Shown: positions 56,770-64,000 of the stretch, in pieces
Layout: each line of letters starts with the position of its first letter
How positions within the stretch are numbered: the stretch's first letter is position 1
Assembly (NCBI GenBank): GCA_029961685.1
Contig: JARWKL010000010.1
Location: 5,939,769 to 6,003,768, forward strand
Direction: 5' to 3'
Source of the DNA: Aristolochia californica
Taxonomy: Eukaryota; Streptophyta; Magnoliopsida; Piperales; Aristolochiaceae
Length of the DNA: 64,000 bases
Program-made: the position numbers and the translations under genes
Notes under the pieces: model-generated
What the model was told of the DNA's origin: nothing
The model's database searches: none
What the model saw: the letters and a program-made list of their open reading frames with translations, nothing else

Positions 56770-58445
56770 TATATATCATGAAAATGAAGCACATGCATAT
56801 GATGGAGTAGAGCACGGGCAACCTCAAAAAGAGGTCTATTTTTTCTTGCAGCTACACCATTTTGTTGTGGTTTGTAGATGTTGAATTTAGGACCCCATGA
56901 ATAATACCTCGAGCAAGGGGAGAGAGAAAGAAAAGGAGAAAAACAAGGACTCGGATTGAGAGAGAAGAAGAAAAAATAAAAGAGGTTTGGAGAGAGAGCT
57001 TCACACGAGAGAAGAGAAACTAAGAGGTTTGCTTGATTAATTTTCGAGTTACAATCACCTCTATTTATAGTTGAATTAGAACTCTCCAAGATAAGCCTAT
57101 CATGATAAGATTACATTATATATTTAAGAGACTAATTTAACTCAACTTCTAACTCTTCTTTAAGCACGTCAACCAAGATAGAAAGCCAGCTTGTGGTCTT
57201 ATCTTTGTGGGTCGCACATTATCTTCCATCTCATGTTGATAGAGATACCAGCTCGTGGTATCTTTGTGGGTCCCACTTGATCTTCAAATCTTCTATTTAA
57301 TTCCAGCTCATATTTCTTATCTCCTAGCTCAAGCCAACTTGTATGAGGGCCCTTGTTGACATCTTTCGACCTCATGGTGGGTCCCACCAGCCCGCGTAGC
57401 TATCGGTGGGTCCCACATTGTAACAGTAGACACAAGAGGTTTGGTGAATGATGATGTTGTCCTAGCAAAATAATTAGAAGTTTGTAGACAAATATTCTTT
57501 GGCATTATCGGACCAAAGAATCTTTAAGGTAGTGTTGAATTAGGTACTCACCATGAAACAAAAAGACTTTAAAAGAAGTAAGACTTATGATCTCTCTTTC
57601 AATAAAAGCAACCATGTAGTTCGAGATAAATCATCCACAAAGGTAACAAAATACTTTGACAGGGAAACATTTGAGATGTTCATAGGTCCCCCTATATCAG
57701 TATGAATTAAAGAAAATGGGGCAACACTTTTGGTTTCACCACGAGGAGGATAAGTACTCCGCATGTGTTTACTCACTTGACAGTCTTCACATTTGAGACT
57801 CGAAACAGACTATAATGTGGGAATAATTTGTTTGAGTGACCGAAGGGATGGATGTCCTAACCTATTGTGCCACTGAAGAGCCGTATGTTGACCACTGGTG
57901 GTGGCTGTTAGTGCTGGTGAATCAAGATAGTAGAGCCCCCCCTCTTTCACGACTTCCACCAATAACCTGCTTTGTCTTCAGATCCTGAAGAACACAAGAA
58001 GTGGGAGAAAAGGTGATGGAACGATTAATTTTTTTTTGTGAGTTGATTAACGGATAAAAGGTTTAATAGAAACTCAGGAACAAATAAAACATCTTTTAAA
58101 TGAAGAGTAGATGTAGCAAATGTGGACCCCACCCCCACGTACCTTGGTTTGGGATCCATCTACTATAGAAACAAATTTGTCAGGTAAACAAGGAGATATG
58201 GAATTCAGGAGGATACCATTATCTGTCAAGTGCTCAGATGCCCCAGAGTCAATGGTCCAGGATGGGGAAGTACCAGAGACCATATCAGTTATAGAAATAG
58301 CAACAATTGGAGAAATCTTTTTGGAGATAGCCTGGTTGTTTGTATAAGCCATCAGACGCTTTATCTTTTGAAGTAGTGCAAATTCTTCGGCAGAGACAAC
58401 CTTTTGTCCTCTACTATTCTTAAGAGTCATCGTAGTGCAAGCTGA
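56770..58445 (-). pseudogene. copia protease-integrase relic, minus strand, split by a solo LTR
   Basis: From 58430 down: EEFALLQKIKRLMAY, WTIDSGASEHLTDNG (protease), LALQWHNRLGHPSL-type zinc site (WHNRLGHPSLRSLKQ, CEDCQVSKH), IHTDIGGPMNISNVS and YFVTFVDDLSRTTWLLL (first Asp), LRSDNAKEYLSTNF (second Asp), HQTSCVY, then a 547-bp solo LTR, then PQQNGVAARKNRPLFEVARAL, where the catalytic Glu of xAERKN is Ala. RT and RNase H are missing. Stops and shifts are frequent. Confidence 0.88.
56879..57425 (-). mobile_element. Solo LTR inserted in the copia integrase relic
   Basis: 547 bp from TGTTGAATTT to ATTGTAACA, flanked by perfect 5-bp target duplication GTAGA (56874-56878, 57426-57430). Removing it rejoins HQTSCVY to PQQNGVA. 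A TATA box is seen on the minus strand (CTATAAATAG, 57061-57070), so it probably came from a minus-strand insertion. No primer site or coding part remains. Confidence 0.9.
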
Positions 58446-60566
58446 CTGTTAAGCACCTAGCCAATACTACCCAAAAGACCGGCCTGTTAGGAGCGGAAGG
58501 CATAGGTACTTAATCCCAAGACCATAACACTGACAACAATCAATGAGTAATAATCCATATTAATCAATCTGAGGATTTTCTTCTTCAACACAAATGTCTC
58601 AATTAAAAGGACCCAATATGCAGCAACGAGGGTAATAAGACACAATAGCAGATAATGAGCAAGTCAAGGTACCAACTCAGGCTGAGTCAAGAGACCAAGA
58701 CAAGCCGAGTCAATCTGAGCATTAGTGGAAGTCTCGAGTCAATCCGAGTTAATTGATGATCCCGCGTCAAGAGACTCAGGTCGAGCAGTAGACAACCTCT
58801 GGTTCAATTTCAGACTTCGGACGTCCAAATAAGCCCTAATATGAACCATATATAGCTTAATATATCAAATAATCAGAACCAAATACTTCAGATATCCAAA
58901 TAATCAAAACCATATACAGCATAATGTGAAGACGTCCAAACAGCAACAGGAAAAAACAATCTGTTGCGAAACCAATCCATCTCAGTCGCGGCCCTTCAAT
59001 GAGCTAATTGCTGTCCAAAAAATAGCTGGAGACGTCCAAAAATAGCACCGAAATTTTTCGGTTAAAAAAGATACTGAAATACCAAGCCAGACGGTAAGCC
59101 ACCAGCAATGAAGTCTGGCTAGCAACAGCAACGAAAATCTGCTGTCAAGAGAGATTCGGTCTGGCTGTATATGCAGCAATTTTAGCAACTTCCCTGGTTG
59201 TTTAGTTGTAATATGCTCGGGAGACAGTTGCGAGATTGCAATCTGTTGCCAATCAGAGAGTAATTCTGGTTCCGAATTTAAGGAAGTCAAGATGTGCTCT
59301 TCCATAAATAAACCAAACGCCAACGAAGACGGACTTGTCTCTGTTGCTGGAAAAATTTCTGAGATACCAAAACAGGTACTAGAACTTCCGATATATGGAA
59401 TGAAGATACCAAACAGGACAACTTCCAAATGAAGATGCTAACCAAGGAAGATGCCAACCAAAGAAACTTCTGAATGAAGATGCCAACAACTTATCCACCA
59501 GCTGGTTAAAAGATATATTGTGATGGAGCTTTGATCTTGCACAATATGGGGACGTCCAAAACAGCAATCCAAACAGATATTCTGCAGATTTGTCAAAGCT
59601 TCTGCTCCCCCTACTGAGATGAAGCCCAAGATACCACGGGATCAAAAATTGATGAAGCAAGATACCACAAAATTACAGTAGCAACATTCTCTTCCTCTGC
59701 TGCTACCCAACAACTACCCCACAAAGTAATGACGATCGATCTCAGAGTAAAGACTACTGGCAGGAAAGAAATCATTTGGACGTGCCAGAGTGGTTATCAG
59801 GCATGACTAGAAATAATGTGGGCTCTGTAATAGCAGATTCAAAGTTGTCAGACTCAAGTCTCTGCCTGTGCAGGTTCGAGATCTCTAGGGACGCAGGTAT
59901 GAGTTTTAAAATAGTTGCTTGTGACTCTAAGCTGCTTACTCATGAAGTTTCTCGTGAATATGTTATCCCAATTCAGAATCTGATCACTTGCTGGTGATCA
60001 CTGAAGGAATACCAGTGATCACTGAAAGAATACCATGAATATCAAAATGATACCACATGAATGAAGCATGAAACATAATCATACGGAATGATCCGAGAGT
60101 ACACCCACTATTCAGAATGAATGGGCTCATAGGGAATTGGTAAAGGTTATGGCAAAGGTTTGAATTACGTTGTATGCAGCTTGCAATTCTATCTTGTGTG
60201 CTGTGGTTAACAATATGGTCTATCACAAAGCACCATGCTAAATATACCAAAGCTGGTATTGTTGCAGAGGTTATGGCAGAGGTTTGGAATGACTTATCTC
60301 ATCAGATTACCAGGATTATGGTAGCAAACGAATTCAGCAAGCAACGTTAGCAAGCATACCAGCAGATTAACAGCAGAAAATCGTCTTTAAAAGACGCAGA
60401 TTAGCAACAATAAACAGTTATAATATTGAAGGGAAGCATGAGGTATCAACTACTTCAGATCCAAGAACAAGAGAAAAACTTATCTTTGTCATGCAGCTCC
60501 TCCATGCCAAACAGTTCCTGCATGAATCATGATCTAGTAAAATACAACTGCAATCCTGAAATCATT
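58446..60566 (-). other. Presumed 5' interior of the minus-strand copia, no recognised gag
   Basis: Lies between the protease relic and the primer site at 60567. Words GACGTCCAAA and AGCAACAG recur. Minus frames of up to 148 codons (58982-59428) show no gag or zinc knuckle signature. Confidence 0.4.
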
Positions 60567-60578
60567 GCTCTTATACCA
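60567..60578 (-). other. Degenerate primer binding site, minus strand
   Basis: GCTCTTATACCA differs by one base from the reversed tRNA-Met site and abuts the LTR at 60579. Confidence 0.75.
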
Positions 60579-60833
60579 TGTTGATTTCGGGATTCCATAC
60601 TATCGAGATCTTCAACTTAGAATGTTGGAGAGAAAAAGGAAGAAGGAGAGAGAAGAGAAGAGGAGAAGAGGAGAAGAGGAGAGGTCACGTGGAGGAGAGA
60701 AGGGAGAGAATTAGGGTTGTGGAAGATATCCAAACCCTCTCCCTTAACCCTTCACCTTCGAGAGAGTGAAGAAAAGACAAAAACATAAGATATTTACAAT
60801 AATGACACCTAAGCTTGTCTATGTCTTTTAACA
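60579..60833 (-). repeat. 5' LTR of the minus-strand copia relic
   Basis: 255 bp from TGTTGATTTC to TTTTAACA. Read on the minus strand it begins TGTTAAAAGACATAGA and shares GTCTTTTCTTCACTCT and GGTGAAGGGT with the LTRs at 52680 and 56494. Its GAGGAGAAGAGG-rich centre corresponds to their CT-rich ends. Confidence 0.75.
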
Positions 60834-62640
60834 CCTTGATGACACAAGTAGTCCAGCCTGTAACAAGCTGCTCGGGAAGGAAAAAAGAAAGAATTCAAGT
60901 AAAGAACTCTCTTTTTATGTATAATTCCAGGATTAAACACTTAAATACACAAATGCATGCAACAAATAACAAATCATGGCTAACACAAGTAAACCAGGAG
61001 ATGACATAAAGTAAAAGGACACAATATTGGGTTGCACAGTCCAAAAACGTGATCTTTATCACTCAGCAATCAGTCATAAGCCAACAAGTAGTTTAGAACC
61101 ACTTCGTAGACAGTAAAAGCCATCAACCCTAGGGTTATGATAGGATAGGAAGGAAAAAGTTCAGATTTTTACCAACTAGTTAAGGCAAATTTTGAAAAAT
61201 CTTCTTTCTTGAAATCACAATCTTTGATGAAAGCTAGAAGACTTTAACCAAGACCTACTACTCTAAACCATGAAAAGAGTAAACTTTATAGTTTTGGAGA
61301 AAGAGAGAGAGAAAAAAGGAAAAAAAAATTAATGTTCTAGAATGACTGTGGGGGGGATTCAAGTTTGACCCCCGAGCTTCTATAGTCCTAAAACATAATA
61401 CAAAAATACTCCTAATCACTTACAAAGACTTATCCTTATATACTTTCAAATTACATAAAACTTGAACTAGAGATAAAACTAAACACATAGAATAAGATAG
61501 TGTAACTGTTGGGGTTTGTAGGAAGTGTAAAATGACAAAATAACCTTTCAAAAAACTTTCTGATGCAGAGGTTAGGTTTAGAAACCCTTACAATAGAGGC
61601 ATTTTAGGTACTGTCAGGGAGTTTCTGGGATTGGTCTAGAACCTTTGGATGGATATTGTTCAATTCTGGATCACAGCAGTACAATGTAACCAAAATTTGA
61701 CCTCCTGCATCCAATTCTATACTTCAAATTAGCAGCTACAAGCTAGGGCCGCCCAAGACCAAAACTGTGTGATCCTAGTCTGCCCGGTTGAACACCACTT
61801 AAGCCGACTCTTCATTGTGCCCATTATCAAGAGACTTTGCTATTAGGACTGCAATTAGCTGATGATGTTACTTAAGCGAGCGCCATAAATGATTTGAACA
61901 GGAATAAGACGCAGTGGAGAACAACATGCTTTCTCATCATCTCTAGATTAAGATCGCAATTGGAAAATCCCTGTAAATAATTGAAACCAGCTTGTTTAAG
62001 GGCACTCAAAAATATGTGGGATCACTTCAGATATCAAATCCCTGCATGTCGTCCCTACCAGCCAAATTCTTTAGTATTAAATGACAAGTCAAACTTAATA
62101 CAACAAACAACTTCACAGTAGCCCATCTCCGCTCTACCGTAATCAAACAAAAGTGACCAACATCTCAACAAAATTCATTAACTAGATCACAAATACAAGT
62201 TGCACAATCTTTAACCCTGCAGCTAATATTTCAGACTAAGCGCCCTTAAAATCTGGGAATTTCATAAACTGCACGAATGTGAAACAACATCTAACTTCAT
62301 CATTTCTTCTTCTCTGACACTCCAGCAAATCTACACATAAAAAGTAATGAGCACCGATGTGAATTTCAGTAGAAACAACCTTTTCCATCAAGAACAACCA
62401 TGTAATTCACTCTTTTGACAACACTCTTTTCGCCATGGCAACATATACCCACAAAATAAAATAAAAATAAAAAACGACAAATTTCTAAACAGGACAATGG
62501 CTAGATTGACATTGAAAAATTAACTCAAACTTTAGTAGAGCACAAGATAAAATTAAGGGCAGTTTCCCAATACGGCCCTCCAAGATGTAGTAGTTCCAAA
62601 TGTAACCATATCTAGCATGATATTTGTCTATGAAGCCAAA
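60834..62640. other. No recognised gene
   Basis: Only short frames. No transposon domain or terminal repeat was identified. Confidence 0.4.
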
Positions 62641-62995
62641 TAATTAAAATTTAAAGGGTAGGGAAGAGGAGAGGAAGAACCCACTGTCACCAGTAGGTGG
62701 GTGGCAACCCCTCTGCAAACAGAAATCCTCTCTTTGTTCCGCTCCAGGATGGGCAGACCGCCCCCTTCCAGCTGATGGAATTAGGGATGGCAACTCTCCA
62801 TGTACAAAAAGAGTGAACCCAGGACTACAAAAGGCAGAGAGGGAGGCCACCCATGCCCCTTTTTTCTGCTTCAGGAGGCGTGGTATTGCCCACTCCCCTC
62901 TCCTTGAACCCAAGACAGAGGAGCAAGGGGAGGGCAAGGCTTGCACCCCTCCCCTAGGAGAAAAGTGGGGCCCCTTCTATTTGAAATAGAATGTT
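62641..62995. other. GC-richer block with repeated GAACCCA words
   Basis: A 100-codon minus frame (62644-62946) is open but has low-complexity Ser/Pro/Gly text without a domain. GAACCCAGGAC and GAACCCAAGAC recur and a poly-A run (62996-63006) follows, which suggests a retroposed repeat; no full polymerase III promoter is evident. Confidence 0.3.
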
Positions 62996-63097
62996 AAAAA
63001 AAAAAATTAGTGAACTGCTTTAACTCCAATTTTAACGGATTCTGTTGGCAATATTTGGATATTTGGCCATATTCAGAAATACAGCATCTAGATGACA

Positions 63098-63329
63098 AAA
63101 TTTAAAATTATCCAAAAATTGAAGTCCAAGACATCAAATAGGCAGCAACTCTCTAGCAAATCTAAATACAAATAGGCGGATTGAGCCTTTGTCTCAATGA
63201 CCACATGGGTGCGCGAAATTTAAAATTATCCAAAAATTGAAGTCCAAGACATCAAATAGGCAGCAACTCTCTAGCAAATCTAAATACAAATAGGCGGATT
63301 GAGCCTTTGTCTCAGTGACCACATGGGTG
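63098..63329. repeat. 118-bp tandem duplication, nearly identical
   Basis: Copy 1 63098-63215 and copy 2 63216-63329 share AAATTTAAAATTATCC through GACCACATGGGTG with one change (CTCAA/CTCAG). Only the CGCG at the join is not repeated. Confidence 0.93.
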
Positions 63330-63349
63330 AGGTCTGGACACTAGGGTGG

Positions 63350-63515
63350 CTTTGAACCAAGCCGGCTCGCGAGCGGCTCGAGTTCGACTTGGTTCGATTC
63401 GGTATCTTTCGAGATCGAGCTGAGTTCGAGATCCGAAATCGGCTCGTTTAAATTAACGAGCCGAGCTCGACCGAAGCCAGGTTTGGCTTGACAGCTCGCG
63501 ATTTAACGAGTGGCA
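63350..63515. repeat. CGAGC/GCTCG-rich repeat DNA
   Basis: Dense short palindromic words such as GGCTCGCGAGC, GAGCTCGA and AACGAGCC. This type of text is common in plant repetitive DNA. Confidence 0.5.
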
Positions 63516-63519
63516 GATT

Positions 63520-64000
63520 CAGGGAGATTTAGGAAATTTTAGGTAGTCTACCGTTTCCAATGCTGCTCTTGCTCCCGAATTTTTTTTTTTCGATCTCTCT
63601 CTCGCTCTCTTGGTCTCCTCCTTCCCTTCTCTCTTCTTCCTCCGAAATTTTTTTCTCCCTCTCGCCGCCGGTGGCCCTTCCGCCGCCACTGCCGCACCTA
63701 ATCCTTCCCCCCACACATCGCCTTCTCTGCCTCTCATCGTCGTCAACTCCACGTCGCCCTCGCCTCGTCGTACCCCAGTTAGAGCAGCTATTCTAAACCC
63801 TTTCTCGTCGTCGTCACCCCCCTACCACCGCCTGCTACCGCCGTCAGATCAGCTGGCCATCGCTCTCACCGGAACGGCACAGAACCCCCCGGATACCTAA
63901 GTTGAGGGGGGAAATTATTTCCCCCCCTCGACGCTCCGTCCCATACAGCGTGCGAACTCGCATGTGCAGTTCTTCACACATGCGAGTTTCACACGTGCAC
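63520..64000 (+). other. CT-rich leader-like sequence at the window end
   Basis: CT- and CCG-rich DNA with overlapping plus frames (63560-63796, 63610-63900) of Ser/Pro-rich text. It could be the leader of a gene or element that continues beyond the window. An inverted pair GGGGGGAAATTATTTCCCCCC (split across 63906-63927) and repeats of CACATGCGAG lie near the end. Confidence 0.35.

Noticed and set aside
62644..62946. 100-codon minus frame
   Set aside because: No domain, Ser/Gly/Pro-rich, inside repeat-like DNA with recurring GAACCCA words.

Overview
The window is nuclear DNA of a flowering plant. The evidence is an intron-bearing U-box/ARM E3 ligase gene of the PUB13/SPL11 type, an initiator-tRNA-Met primer site (TGGTATCAGAGC) beside several Ty1/copia LTRs, and a Cassandra-type miniature retrotransposon whose LTR carries 5S rRNA sequence. 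The species cannot be named from the sequence. Most of the 64 kb is transposable-element DNA in different states of decay. Only one gene looks intact.

Layout: 0.2-4.7 kb holds an old minus-strand LTR element with a gypsy-like 3' end, inserted in an RNase H relic. 5.0-10.5 kb holds a young, nearly complete copia element with about 1% LTR divergence. 10.5-14.1 kb holds a decayed exon-like stretch, a 1.2-kb element with long terminal inverted repeats, and a broken YTH-domain (ECT-like) gene fragment. 14.3-18.2 kb holds copia relics and a 243-bp tandem repeat. 18.5-22.0 kb is a very AT-rich repeat field with a GC-rich island and a 36-bp perfect palindrome in its centre. 22.2-23.4 kb holds a PIF/Harbinger nuclease relic, and 23.4-26.7 kb a rearranged copia element whose gag and pol face opposite ways. 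26.7-28.8 kb is purine-rich microsatellite DNA.

29.4-33.7 kb is the PUB13-like gene on the minus strand, with four phase-0 exons and a 675-residue product. It is predicted to ubiquitinate protein targets, probably in immune and cell-death control. 34-39.8 kb contains three copies of a repeat rich in TGATCGATCA palindromes, a SIRE-like 3' end with LTR, and a probable solo LTR.

41.2-50.5 kb is a Tork/Tnt1-like copia element with a second copia element nested in its leader; LTR divergences (about 10% outer, 6% inner) agree with that order. 51.4-52.1 kb is a complete tandem Cassandra TRIM (three LTRs, two internal domains) with a perfect CAGAG target duplication. 52.1-60.8 kb is a further copia complex with duplicated 3' ends and a 547-bp solo LTR inserted in an integrase relic. 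The last 3 kb hold a recent 118-bp tandem duplication, CGAGC-rich repeat DNA and a CT-rich stretch.

Apart from the PUB gene, the genes do not form a pathway. The window records successive insertions, which terminal repeats and target duplications let one order in part.
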